Shown piece after piece: positions 56,411-64,000 of a DNA stretch of 64,000 nt. Origin of the DNA: Actinobacteria bacterium HGW-Actinobacteria-1 (GTDB lineage: Bacteria > Actinomycetota > Coriobacteriia > Anaerosomatales > Anaerosomataceae). The position numbers and the translations under genes were made by a program. How positions within the stretch are numbered: position 1 is the stretch's first letter; each line of letters opens with the position of its first letter. The stretch is taken from contig PHFB01000004.1 in assembly GCA_002841355.1 (NCBI GenBank), positions 56,088 through 120,087 on the forward strand, read 5' to 3'. The notes beneath the pieces are model-generated. The model made no database searches. It worked only from the letters and a program-made list of their open reading frames with translations, and was not told the origin of the DNA.

Positions 56411-58243
56411 GTGAACACCATCGCAATCGTTCTCGTGGTCGGGCTGATCCTGTTCACGATCGCACTCTCGATCTTCTCTCGCCGGTTCACCCGTACGACC
56501 GCCGACTTCTACCTTGCAGGACGCAAGGTCGGCTCGTTCTCGAATGCATCGGCGATCTCGGGCGACTACCTCTCCGCAGCGTCGTTCCTGGGCGTCGCCG
56601 GTGCCGTCTACGCCTCCGGGCTTGACGGTGTCTGGTACGCCGCCGGCTTCGCCGGCGGGTTCATGGTCGTCGTTCTCTTCATCGCTTCGGCGCTCCGCCG
56701 TTTCGGTGAGTACACCGTTGCCGACTTCGCCTTCGGGCGCTTCGGCAGCAACCGCATCCGCCTCATCACGGTGCTCGCCGTGCTGCTTACGTCGCTCTTC
56801 TACATGGCCCCGCAGATGTTCGGCGCGGGGACGACGTGGAGCGTTCTCGTCGGCAAGGGCATCTTCGGTATGGATCCCTACACTTCGGGCGTCGTCGTAG
56901 TCACCGCGATCATGGCGTTCTACGTTGGCGTCGGCGGTATGAAGGGCACCACGCTCAACCAGATCTTCCAGTTCTGGTGGCTCATGTTCGCGATGATCAT
57001 GATCGTCGTATTCGCCTTCGGCAACGGGTTCAACTACCCGCAGGCCCTGGCTGACGCCTCGAAGACGCCGATCGTGAACACCAAGTCCATGACCGTCGCA
57101 GACCTCACGAAGCCGGATGCGAAGACGGGCAAGACGCCGTATGACGCAGCAGCCACGATCATGACCCCGGCCGAGATGGCCAAGGTCGACGAAGTGATCG
57201 CCGCCGGTGATACCAAGGCAAAGGTCGCCGTGGCGTTGCCTTCGAAGAACAAGCTGCACGAACTGCGTGACCAGCTCTTCAACGAGCCTGGCCATCGCTA
57301 CAACAGCTTCGACCAGTTCTCGATGGTACTCGCACTCGTGCTTGGTACCGCCGGCCTACCGCACATCCTGAACCGGTACTACACGAACCCCTCAGGCGCT
57401 GCGGCCCGCCGCTCGACGTTTTGGGTGCTCGTCTTCATCGGGACGTTCTACATCCTCGCCCCGATCGCCGGTCTTGCCGGCATCGGCTTCATCAAGGACT
57501 ACCTGGCCAACGGTGGCACCATCGCCGCAGCGAACGTGCACGGCCTGCTGGTCAAGCCTGACCAGATCATGCCGACGCTCGCTGAGATCCTTGGCGGTCA
57601 GTGGCTCATGGGTATCGTTGCGGCAGGCGCTTTCGCCGCGATGTTCTCGACCATCGGCGGCCTGCTCATCGCGGCGGCTTCCGCCATCGGTCACGACGTG
57701 TTCGAGAAGTACATCGATCCCAACGCCTCGGAGCGCAAGCGCGTTATCGTCGGCAAGTCGGCTGTGCTCTTCTTCGCACTGCTCGCCATGGGCATCGGAC
57801 TTGCGATTCCGAAGTTCGGTCTCGACCAGGCGTACCCGGCGCTCATCGCGATGATGGTCACCTGGGCCTTCGCAGTCGGCGGCAGCGCCTTCGTTCCGAT
57901 GCTCCTCACGGGCATCTGGTGGAAGGGCACGACCGAGCGTGGCGCGACCGCAGGCATCTTCGTCGGTCTGTTCGGTGCCATCGGCATCATCCTGATGAAC
58001 ATCCTGCAGACGCTCGGCGTCATCGGTAAGGACGGCATCATCGGCTTTCTCGGCAGCCTGACCTTCCCGGTACTGTTCACGTTCCCGCTCTCGCTCCTTA
58101 CGATCATCATCGTGAGCAAGCTCGACGGCGAGTTGCCGAAGAACGTCGACCAGATCTGGATGCGCATTCACGGTACCGCCAACGAGCGGCACGAGAAGCA
58201 GCACGGTCTCGACAAGGTCGGGACGATGTTCGCCAAGAAGTAG
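56411..58243 (+). CDS. sodium/solute symporter, ActP acetate-permease type
   Basis: A 610-residue SSS-family transporter with about 13 helices. The Na-motif region DFYLAGRKVGSFSNASAISGDYLSAASFLG, GFAGGFMVVVLF and GTAGLPHILNRYYTNPS match cation:acetate symporters (ActP). A polar loop of about 90 residues (roughly 215-300) is longer than usual. The companion DUF485-type gene supports the acetate/monocarboxylate call. The GTG start is preceded by GGAGGGG. A terminator follows at 58288-58321. Confidence 0.9.
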   Translation: MNTIAIVLVVGLILFTIALSIFSRRFTRTTADFYLAGRKVGSFSNASAISGDYLSAASFLGVAGAVYASGLDGVWYAAGFAGGFMVVVLFIASALRRFGEYTVADFAFGRFGSNRIRLITVLAVLLTSLFYMAPQMFGAGTTWSVLVGKGIFGMDPYTSGVVVVTAIMAFYVGVGGMKGTTLNQIFQFWWLMFAMIMIVVFAFGNGFNYPQALADASKTPIVNTKSMTVADLTKPDAKTGKTPYDAAATIMTPAEMAKVDEVIAAGDTKAKVAVALPSKNKLHELRDQLFNEPGHRYNSFDQFSMVLALVLGTAGLPHILNRYYTNPSGAAARRSTFWVLVFIGTFYILAPIAGLAGIGFIKDYLANGGTIAAANVHGLLVKPDQIMPTLAEILGGQWLMGIVAAGAFAAMFSTIGGLLIAAASAIGHDVFEKYIDPNASERKRVIVGKSAVLFFALLAMGIGLAIPKFGLDQAYPALIAMMVTWAFAVGGSAFVPMLLTGIWWKGTTERGATAGIFVGLFGAIGIILMNILQTLGVIGKDGIIGFLGSLTFPVLFTFPLSLLTIIIVSKLDGELPKNVDQIWMRIHGTANERHEKQHGLDKVGTMFAKK

Positions 58244-58287
58244 CGTTCCCACCGGGTTCCACCCCCAGGGAACCCGAGTGAGATACG

Positions 58288-58321
58288 GCGCCGGCCCCCA
58301 GTGAGCACTGGGGGCCGGCGC
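58288..58321. terminator. bidirectional terminator between the symporter and pgi
   Basis: A 16-bp GC-rich perfect inverted repeat, GCGCCGGCCCCCAGTG against CACTGGGGGCCGGCGC. TTCCGTTT follows on the plus strand. Lying between the stop codons of converging genes, it should end both transcripts. Confidence 0.85.
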
Positions 58322-58337
58322 TTCCGTTTCGGGTGGT

Positions 58338-59984
58338 CTAGCGAACCGCGCTGGCGATGTCCTCCGCAAGCGCGGCAACGGCGCCGTGGTTCGAGGAGGG
58401 GAGGTCGATGCGGAGTATGCGTCGACCGTGGGCGGCGAGGGTGACGAGATCGCCTTCGGCCTGTGCGCGGTGCAGAGCGGCGAGGCGGAACTTCTCGCCG
58501 GGAATCTCGATGTCAGCGCGATCTCGCGCCGTAACGAGCAAGAACACGCCCGAATTCGGCCCACCCTTGTGCAGCTGTCCCGTAGAGTGCAGGTATCGCG
58601 GACCGAGCTCCACGCACACGGCGCGACCGGTCGCATCCGACACCGTCTTGGCGCAGCGGTTGAGCGGTCCAAGCACGGATTCATCATCGGGCAGATACGC
58701 GAGGATCGCGATGTAGTCGCCTTCCGTCGCGGTGCCGAGCAGGGCCCGCAACGCGTTCACCCTGCTGACCGGCGGTGATGCGGGCGCCTCGAGGCCGCCG
58801 GCGAACGTCACCCACGACCCGTCGAAGTCGGCGGTGGCCGGCGGAACGGTCGTGCTCCCCGACAGGATGGCGGATGTGGCGCTCTTGGCCTCCGCCACGT
58901 TGGGCTCGTTGAACGGGTTGACGCCCTGCAGGAAGCCGACGAGTGCCACCGCGTGCTCCCAGCGCACGAACTCGGCGCCGAGGTCGTAGGTATCGCGTAC
59001 CGTCATCTCGAAGACCGGGTGCGTGGGTGCCACATCGCGCGACCAAGACGTCAGCAGTTCGTCGTTCTCCAGGCGCAGCACCGCAACGGCGCGGTCGTCG
59101 CCGTACCCTGACGGCAGCGTGGGATCGTGCTCGATGACCGGAACGATACCGCGACCATCCTTGCCGAGTGACTCTGCCACCAGCTGCTCGACCCAGAGGC
59201 CGAACGGAGCCAGCGCGGGGGAGGTGACTATCGTGAGCTTGTCGTGCCCCCCGTCGTAGGCGTCCGTCATCCAGGCCGCGAGCAGCGCCCCGGGGTTCTC
59301 GGCAGCCGGCAGCCGGCACGCTTCCTCCATCGCCGCCGCACGCGCCACCAGCAGTTCAAGGTCGATACCGGTGAGCGCTGCCGGTGCAAGTCCGAACATC
59401 GTGAGCGCCGAGAAACGACCGCCAACGGTCGGCGGCGCGTTGAGCGTCACGCGCATAAGATCGCGCTGCCGCAGCTTCTCAAGCGGCGTGCCCGGGTCGG
59501 TGATGACGAAGCAGTGGCGCCCCGCCACCGGACGCGGCAGCGTCTCTTCAAGCCACGCGCGAAGGATCGCGTAGAGAGAGAGCGGCTCGACGGTGGTTCC
59601 CGACTTGCTCGAGACCAACACGAAGGTGCCGGCGGGATCGAGCGTCGCAAGAAGGCGCGTCACTGCCACCGGGGATGTGGTATCCAGCACGTGGAGTCTC
59701 GGCTTGCCGGGGGACCCGCCGATCACGCGCGAGAGCACGAGCGGCGCGAGCGACGAGCCACCCATGCCGAGCAGCACGAGGTCGGTCGCACCCTCCTCGA
59801 TGATCGCTTTCGTGAGGTTCTCGAGCAGCACGAAACGCCCCGGCGCCTTCTGGGCCAGGTCGTTCCAGCCGAGACGCTGCATGATGGGAATCCGTGCGTC
59901 GATGTTCTCGGTGTAGAGGCTTGCGTCGCGATCCGCCAGACGTCTTATCGCGTCGGCCTCAACGAGCCGGTTAAGCGCATCCAT
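58338..59984 (-). CDS. pgi: glucose-6-phosphate isomerase (transaldolase/PGI-fusion lineage)
   Basis: A 548-residue enzyme interconverting glucose 6-phosphate and fructose 6-phosphate. SIS-domain motifs are LLGMGGSSLAPLVLS and LVSSKSGTTVEPLSLY; GGRFSALTMFGLAPAAL and STGQLHKGGPNSGVFLLVTA follow. These match the PGI half of bifunctional transaldolase/PGI proteins rather than the classic E. coli enzyme, but the transaldolase half is absent. GAGGAGAG lies nine bases before the ATG, within the end of the EamA gene. It is last in the minus-strand run. Confidence 0.92.
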   Translation of the reverse strand: MDALNRLVEADAIRRLADRDASLYTENIDARIPIMQRLGWNDLAQKAPGRFVLLENLTKAIIEEGATDLVLLGMGGSSLAPLVLSRVIGGSPGKPRLHVLDTTSPVAVTRLLATLDPAGTFVLVSSKSGTTVEPLSLYAILRAWLEETLPRPVAGRHCFVITDPGTPLEKLRQRDLMRVTLNAPPTVGGRFSALTMFGLAPAALTGIDLELLVARAAAMEEACRLPAAENPGALLAAWMTDAYDGGHDKLTIVTSPALAPFGLWVEQLVAESLGKDGRGIVPVIEHDPTLPSGYGDDRAVAVLRLENDELLTSWSRDVAPTHPVFEMTVRDTYDLGAEFVRWEHAVALVGFLQGVNPFNEPNVAEAKSATSAILSGSTTVPPATADFDGSWVTFAGGLEAPASPPVSRVNALRALLGTATEGDYIAILAYLPDDESVLGPLNRCAKTVSDATGRAVCVELGPRYLHSTGQLHKGGPNSGVFLLVTARDRADIEIPGEKFRLAALHRAQAEGDLVTLAAHGRRILRIDLPSSNHGAVAALAEDIASAVR

Positions 59985-59987
59985 CGG

Positions 59988-60923
59988 TCAGCTCTCCTCT
60001 GATAGCGCATCGGGCACTAGGCCCGGGGTCTCGATCCCTTGTTGTGGTTCCATTCTAGCCACCATAGCGCCGCCCGCCACAACTAGTGCGGCGCCAATAC
60101 CGGTTGCCAACGTGATCGGCTCGTTCAGGAAGATGGCCGAGAAGACGACCGCGCTGACAGGCTCCGCATACGTGAGGACTGCGGCGTGGTCTGCCCGAAC
60201 CCGGCGGAGTCCCGAAAGGAAGATCAGCCCGGTCGCCGATGTCATGACGACACCCAGCACCATGAGCGCGCCCCACTCGACGGGCGCGCTCGGTCCTTTC
60301 GAGAAGAGCACGACGGGCAACAGCAGCGCAAGCGATCCGATGTACTCGCCAAACGTGTACACGGTTGCCGGCACGCCTTGGATGAGGCGCTTGGCATTCA
60401 GGATGAGGAGCGAGTACGTGACAGCCGAGGCGAGCGCCATGGCTGCCCCGAGCAGGTGTGTGCCAGATTCCAGCGCCATGTCCTGCGGCCCGACGATGGT
60501 CGCGACGCCTGCAAGTGCCAGTAGCAGCGGTAGGATGAGCCGGCGATCGAACGGCTCATGAGCCACGATCGGCGACAGCACGGCCACGAACACCGGGCCG
60601 CAGTACGCGATGAGTACGGCGATCGCCACCTTGGTGAGTTGTAGCGCCCCGAGATACAGCATCCAGTTCACCGCGAGCAGCGTGCCCATCGCGATGATCG
60701 CCCACATCCGGCGCTTCGGGAGCTTGAAGAACGCACCGAGGCGTCCGCGCACACCCAGGATGATAGTGACGAAGAGCGCAGCGAACGCGACGCGCCAGAA
60801 CACGATGACGGCCGCGCTTGTGTTCACCAGCCGGACGAAGACAGGGATCAGGCCCCAGGTGGTCGCGGCAAGCGCGATACGAAGCAGGCCGCTCAGAGAG
60901 TCCGATCGGGGTCGCGTCGCCAT
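59988..60923 (-). CDS. EamA/DMT-family permease
   Basis: A 311-residue transporter with ten helices in two EamA repeats (ALAATTWGLIPVFVRLV first, AMALASAVTYSLLILNAKRLI second). LTYAEPVSAVVFSAIFLNEPIT is the common late signature. Members export amino acids or other metabolites; the substrate is unknown. The ATG at 60923 begins MATRPRSDSL. The longer frame upstream is a shadow of hypE. No clear ribosome site is present, and it starts seven bases after the hypE stop. Confidence 0.87.
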   Translation of the reverse strand: MATRPRSDSLSGLLRIALAATTWGLIPVFVRLVNTSAAVIVFWRVAFAALFVTIILGVRGRLGAFFKLPKRRMWAIIAMGTLLAVNWMLYLGALQLTKVAIAVLIAYCGPVFVAVLSPIVAHEPFDRRLILPLLLALAGVATIVGPQDMALESGTHLLGAAMALASAVTYSLLILNAKRLIQGVPATVYTFGEYIGSLALLLPVVLFSKGPSAPVEWGALMVLGVVMTSATGLIFLSGLRRVRADHAAVLTYAEPVSAVVFSAIFLNEPITLATGIGAALVVAGGAMVARMEPQQGIETPGLVPDALSEES

Positions 60924-60930
60924 GGGGACG

Positions 60931-61941
60931 CTAGCAGATCCTCGGCAGTTGTTCGCCGACGAGCATATCCATGATGCGCGTCGCGCCGAAGGCGGTCTTA
61001 ACGTACACGCGTCCTGCTGGGCCGTCCGATACTTCGCCCACGATCGCCGCATCGGCGCCGTATGGGGCCGCTTGCATCGCCGCAAGTGCGACTTCGGCCT
61101 GACTTGCGGGGACGACGGCCACCATCTTGCCCTCGTTCGCTACCTGGAAGACGTCGTAGCCGAGCATCTCGCACGCGCCGCGCACCTGTTCGCGCACGGG
61201 AACGAGCGACTCCTCGACGGTGATCGTCACGCCGGATGCACCCGCGAGCTCGTTGAGCGTGGAGGCGAGGCCGCCACGCGTGGGATCGCGGAAGCAGCGC
61301 ACATCCGGAGCGGCCGCGAGCACCGCTGCGATCATCTCGGCAAGCGGGGCGGCGTCGCTTTCGATGTCGGTCGAGAAGGAGAGGCCCTCACGGGTGGAGA
61401 TGACGGCGATGCCGTGATCGCCGAGCGTGCCTGAGACGAGCACGACGTCGCCGGGCTTGCAGAGCGAGCCGGAGAGGTCCACACCTTCAGCAAGCACGCC
61501 GACGCCGGCGGTGTTGATGTAGCAGCCGTCGCCGTGGCCTTTCTCGACGACCTTGGTGTCACCGGTGACGATCTTCACGCCCGCCTCGGCGGCTGCGTCG
61601 CGCATCGAGACGAGGATGCGCTTGAGGTCCTCGACCGGCATGCCCTCCTCGAGAACGAACCCGACCGAGAGGTAGAGTGGCTTGGCGCCGGACGTGGCGA
61701 TGTCGTTGACCGTGCCGCAGACGGCCAGGCGACCGATATCGGCGCCCGGGAAGAAGAGCGGGTTCACCACGTACGTGTCGGTGCTCATCGCCAGCCGCGT
61801 CCCGGGGAAGTCGACGGATGCGGCATCATCCATGCGTGCCAGGACGTCATCGGCGAATCCCGCCATGAAGACGTCGTTGATAAGATCGCGCATCATCGTG
61901 CCGCCGCTGCCGTGCGCCAAGAGAATCCGGTCCTGCAGCAT
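60931..61941 (-). CDS. hypE: hydrogenase maturation protein HypE
   Basis: A 336-residue HypE, which makes the thiocyanate on its C-terminal cysteine that becomes the cyanide ligand of [NiFe] hydrogenase. The AIR-synthase-like fold shows HGSGGTMMRDLI, STDTYVVNPLFFPGADIG, AVCGTVNDIATSGA, GDTKVVEKG and DPTRGGLASTLNELA. It ends in the essential PRIC tail. It is distinct from SelD, which lacks this tail. GGGAGGGG precedes the ATG. Confidence 0.96.
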   Translation of the reverse strand: MLQDRILLAHGSGGTMMRDLINDVFMAGFADDVLARMDDAASVDFPGTRLAMSTDTYVVNPLFFPGADIGRLAVCGTVNDIATSGAKPLYLSVGFVLEEGMPVEDLKRILVSMRDAAAEAGVKIVTGDTKVVEKGHGDGCYINTAGVGVLAEGVDLSGSLCKPGDVVLVSGTLGDHGIAVISTREGLSFSTDIESDAAPLAEMIAAVLAAAPDVRCFRDPTRGGLASTLNELAGASGVTITVEESLVPVREQVRGACEMLGYDVFQVANEGKMVAVVPASQAEVALAAMQAAPYGADAAIVGEVSDGPAGRVYVKTAFGATRIMDMLVGEQLPRIC

Positions 61942-61971
61942 GGTGCCCCTCCCGTTAGTGCGAAACGGCCG

Positions 61972-63075
61972 CTAGGCCCTGCCGTAATCGGTGTAGCGAT
62001 AGTATGCCGCGCAGGAGCCCTCCGAGGAGACCATGCACGGACCGATGGGGTGCTCCGGCGTGCAGCCGCGTCCGAAGAGCTTGCAGTCGAACGGCAGCAC
62101 GGCGCCCCGAAGCACATCGCCGCACTGGCACCCCTTGATCGCGCGGGGCTCCGGCGGCGTGACCGGCACGCGCACGAGCGCATCGTACTGTGAGAACTCC
62201 GGGCGGATCGCGAGGCCGGTCCCAGGGATGACACCCAGGCCGCGCCACTCAGCGTCCGATGGCTCGAAGACCTCTTCGATCGCGCGGACCGCGATCTCGT
62301 TGCCCTCGGGCATGACGGCGCGCGTGTAGGCGATCTCGATCTCGGCACGCCCCTCGGCACGCTGCTTGGCGAGCATCCAGATGCCCTGGAGCACGTCGAC
62401 GGGCTCGAAACCGGTGATCACGCCTGCAACGCCGTACTCCTCGGCAAGGAAGCGATACGGCTCGCTGCCGATGATGGTGGAGACGTGACCCGGCAGGATG
62501 AAGCCGGTGATCTTCACGTCGGGGTCGTTCGTGAGCGCCCTGAGCGCCTCCGGCACCGTCTTGTGGAGCGAGAGTGCCGACCAGTTGGTAAGGCCGCGAC
62601 GCGCCGCCTCACGGATCGTGAGCGCTACTGTGGGTGCCGTGGTCTCGAAGCCGACGCCGAGGAAGATGACGTGCTTCTCAGGATTGCCCTCGGCGAGGGT
62701 GAGCGAGTCGAGCGGTGAGTACACGACGCGGACGTCGTGCCCGTCGGCCTTCTCGCGCGAAAGCGATGAGTACGAACCCGGAACCTTCATCATGTCGCCG
62801 AAGGTGGTGAGGATGACGTGCGGCTGGCGTGCGAGCTCGATCGCCATGTCGATGTCGGCGTTGCCGGTCACGCAGACCGGACAGCCCGGTCCCGAGAGGA
62901 GCTTGATGTTCTCGGGCATCACGCCGCGCAGGCCGTTCTTCGCGATCGCCATCGTGTGTGTGCCGCAGACCTCCATGAACGTTTGGGGCTCGGTCGCCGC
63001 CTCGGCGATCGCGGTCACGAGCGCGGCCGCGTGCTCCGGGTCACGGAACCCCTTGAGGATGTCTGCGCTACTCAC
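61972..63075 (-). CDS. hypD: hydrogenase maturation protein HypD
   Basis: A 367-residue Fe-S scaffold that, with HypC, assembles Fe(CN)2CO. Characteristic stretches are FMEVCGTHTMAIAKNGLR, LLSGPGCPVCVT, FLGVGFETTAPTVA and FILPGHVSTIIG, and the C-terminal cysteines GCQCGDVLRG, CKLFGRGCTPEHPIGPCMVSSEGSCAAYY that bind the 4Fe-4S cluster. The GTG start overlaps the hypC stop by four bases. Confidence 0.97.
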   Translation of the reverse strand: MSSADILKGFRDPEHAAALVTAIAEAATEPQTFMEVCGTHTMAIAKNGLRGVMPENIKLLSGPGCPVCVTGNADIDMAIELARQPHVILTTFGDMMKVPGSYSSLSREKADGHDVRVVYSPLDSLTLAEGNPEKHVIFLGVGFETTAPTVALTIREAARRGLTNWSALSLHKTVPEALRALTNDPDVKITGFILPGHVSTIIGSEPYRFLAEEYGVAGVITGFEPVDVLQGIWMLAKQRAEGRAEIEIAYTRAVMPEGNEIAVRAIEEVFEPSDAEWRGLGVIPGTGLAIRPEFSQYDALVRVPVTPPEPRAIKGCQCGDVLRGAVLPFDCKLFGRGCTPEHPIGPCMVSSEGSCAAYYRYTDYGRA

Positions 63076-63353
63076 GACAGATGGGCCGGGCGCTCGAGTT
63101 CGGGCAGCTCCAGCGGCTCGAGGTTCTCGGTGCCGGGCATCTCCATCTGGCGGAAGAGCTCGAGGGTCTCGGCGGCGAACTGCTCGGAGATGATCTCAAG
63201 CGCAAAACCGGCGTGCACGAGCACGAAATCGCCGACCTTGGCATCGGGCACCATATGCGTGCTCACGTGACGGCGAACGCCGAGGATCTCCACTTCGGCC
63301 ATGCCGTTGTCATTCGGTTCTTCAACGATCTTCGCGGGGATTCCGAGGCACAT
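63072..63353 (-). CDS. hypC: hydrogenase maturation chaperone HypC
   Basis: A 93-residue chaperone that begins with the invariant MCLGIPA, where Cys2 binds the Fe(CN)2CO group. VEILGVRRHVSTHMVPDAKVGDFVLVHAGFA is the family core. The C-terminus after about residue 72 (MEMPGTENLEPLELPELERP) is a longer acidic tail than usual. GGAGGT lies before the ATG. It overlaps hypD. Confidence 0.96.
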   Translation of the reverse strand: MCLGIPAKIVEEPNDNGMAEVEILGVRRHVSTHMVPDAKVGDFVLVHAGFALEIISEQFAAETLELFRQMEMPGTENLEPLELPELERPAHLS

Positions 63354-63374
63354 ACGGGGGACCTCCTGTTGTCG

Positions 63375-64000
63375 CTACACTTCGTGACGCCGGGCCCAGG
63401 CCACCACGGCCTGCCCGAACGAAACGCCCCCGTCATTCACCGGGAGCCGGACATGTGTGATCGGTTGCAGCCCCGCGTCATCGAGGCCGGAGAACGCGCC
63501 GTCCATGACAAGGCGGTTCATGAGAACGCCGCCCGCCAAGGCCACCACGCTCGTGCCGGCTGCCGCCGACGCCCGGGCGCATTCGTCAACTATAGCGGCT
63601 GCGACCGCACGGTGGAAGCGTGCTGAGACCGTGCTTGCGGGCACGCCGTGCGCGAGGTCGTCGAGGGCGGCTTCAAGCACCGGCGCGCTCTCGATGACGG
63701 CGGGCGCGCCGGGTGTGATGCCGAAGCGGTAGGAGCCCTCCGCCGAGGCGTCCGCGAGGGCCTCGAGCTCGATGGCGGCCTGCCCCTCGTAGCGGGCATC
63801 ATCACGAACGCCGCAGATCGCCGCCATCGCGTCGAAGAGACGTCCCATCGAGGAGGTGAGCGGCGAGTTCACGCCGCGTTCGATCATGCGCATGAGCGTG
63901 GCCTCCTCGCCCTCGGCAAGCCGAGAACGCAGCGGTTCCGCTCCGGGATGGCCGAGAAGCCCTGCGGCTGCGAGCGCGCCGACGGCCATGCGCGCGGGGC
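63375..64000 (-). CDS. hypF: hydrogenase maturation carbamoyltransferase HypF, C-terminal part (5' end outside window)
   Basis: The last 208 or so residues of HypF, which makes the thiocarbamoyl group passed to HypE. Only the Kae1-like domain end is visible: RGVNSPLTSSMGRLFDAMAAI, ARYEGQAAIELEA, SVVALAGGVLMNRLV and LPVNDGGVSFGQAVVA, all typical of HypF. The frame continues to the window edge, so the acylphosphatase, zinc-finger and YrdC parts lie beyond. It ends 21 bases before hypC. Confidence 0.94.
   Translation of the reverse strand, partial: PARMAVGALAAAGLLGHPGAEPLRSRLAEGEEATLMRMIERGVNSPLTSSMGRLFDAMAAICGVRDDARYEGQAAIELEALADASAEGSYRFGITPGAPAVIESAPVLEAALDDLAHGVPASTVSARFHRAVAAAIVDECARASAAAGTSVVALAGGVLMNRLVMDGAFSGLDDAGLQPITHVRLPVNDGGVSFGQAVVAWARRHEV

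Noticed and set aside
60931..61941. SelD (selenophosphate synthetase), which would support the selenoprotein call.
   Set aside because: SelD and HypE share a fold, but this protein ends in PRIC, lies with hypC/D/F and lacks the SelD N-terminal Cys/Sec motif. It is HypE.

Overview
The window is about 64 kb of high-GC DNA densely packed with intact genes. It carries roughly 56 protein genes, one SRP RNA, and no tRNA, rRNA, insertion sequence or CRISPR array. The gene mix suggests an uncultured, deep-branching actinobacterium of the Coriobacteriia type living near an oxic/anoxic boundary. It combines CWB2 wall-binding repeats and lipoproteins, multiheme c-type cytochromes, a cbb3 oxidase, a four-subunit 2-oxoacid:ferredoxin oxidoreductase, a tungsten-type aldehyde:ferredoxin oxidoreductase and hydrogenase maturation genes. 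The lineage is an inference; the gene content is read directly.

Layout. 1-8.0 kb: end of typA, a DUF362 ferredoxin protein, an octaheme cytochrome, a surface-glycan module (GtrA, methyltransferase, GT2, polytopic glycosyltransferase-like protein) and an amidohydrolase. 8.1-14.8 kb: a cbb3 oxidase operon with an unusual pentaheme CcoO, a haemless CcoQ/CcoP anchor, CcoS and a CcoI copper ATPase. 14.8-18 kb: cold-shock protein, a TipA-like MerR regulator with its own 19-bp-spacer promoter, a LOG protein and a transglutaminase-like protein. 18-24.3 kb: SCP2-like protein, Fe-alcohol dehydrogenase and aldehyde:ferredoxin oxidoreductase, then psuK-psuG-methyltransferase. 24.4-31.5 kb: a secreted metalloprotease with CWB2 repeats, an ABC ATPase, an AlkD-like protein, a hydrolase, a heptaheme paralogue of the first cytochrome and a CheY-type regulator. 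31.5-34.5 kb: the conserved SRP RNA-dnaX-ybaB-recR block. 34.6-37.7 kb: porGDAB. 37.8-41.2 kb: a phosphate-binding-type lipoprotein with an HD-GYP sensor. 41.3-43.6 kb: lysC-asd. 43.6-55.3 kb: a long same-strand run with a two-component system, QueT, a hydrogenase-like/degenerate-GGDEF fusion, AmrS, a probable selenocysteine DsbA-family protein, a glycosyltransferase, TauE, GNAT, LytS/LytTR and YfcE. 55.5-58.2 kb: universal stress protein, DUF485-type protein and acetate-type symporter. 58.3-64 kb, minus strand: hypF(partial)-hypC-hypD-hypE-EamA-pgi.

Two proteins stand out. The gene at 49225-49848 has a single in-frame TGA exactly where the first cysteine of the DsbA-family CPxC active site belongs, a possible SECIS hairpin 20 nt downstream and an ATGA overlap with the preceding gene, so it is probably a UPFC selenoprotein missed by ordinary gene calling. 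Two genes upstream, 46388-48208 fuses ferredoxin clusters, a [FeFe]-hydrogenase-like domain and a four-cysteine Fe-S domain to a GGDEF domain whose active site is lost but whose c-di-GMP-binding RxxD site is kept, which suggests a redox or gas sensor that reads c-di-GMP. The pentaheme CcoO with a detached CcoP anchor and the snapalysin-like wall-attached protease are further unusual designs.
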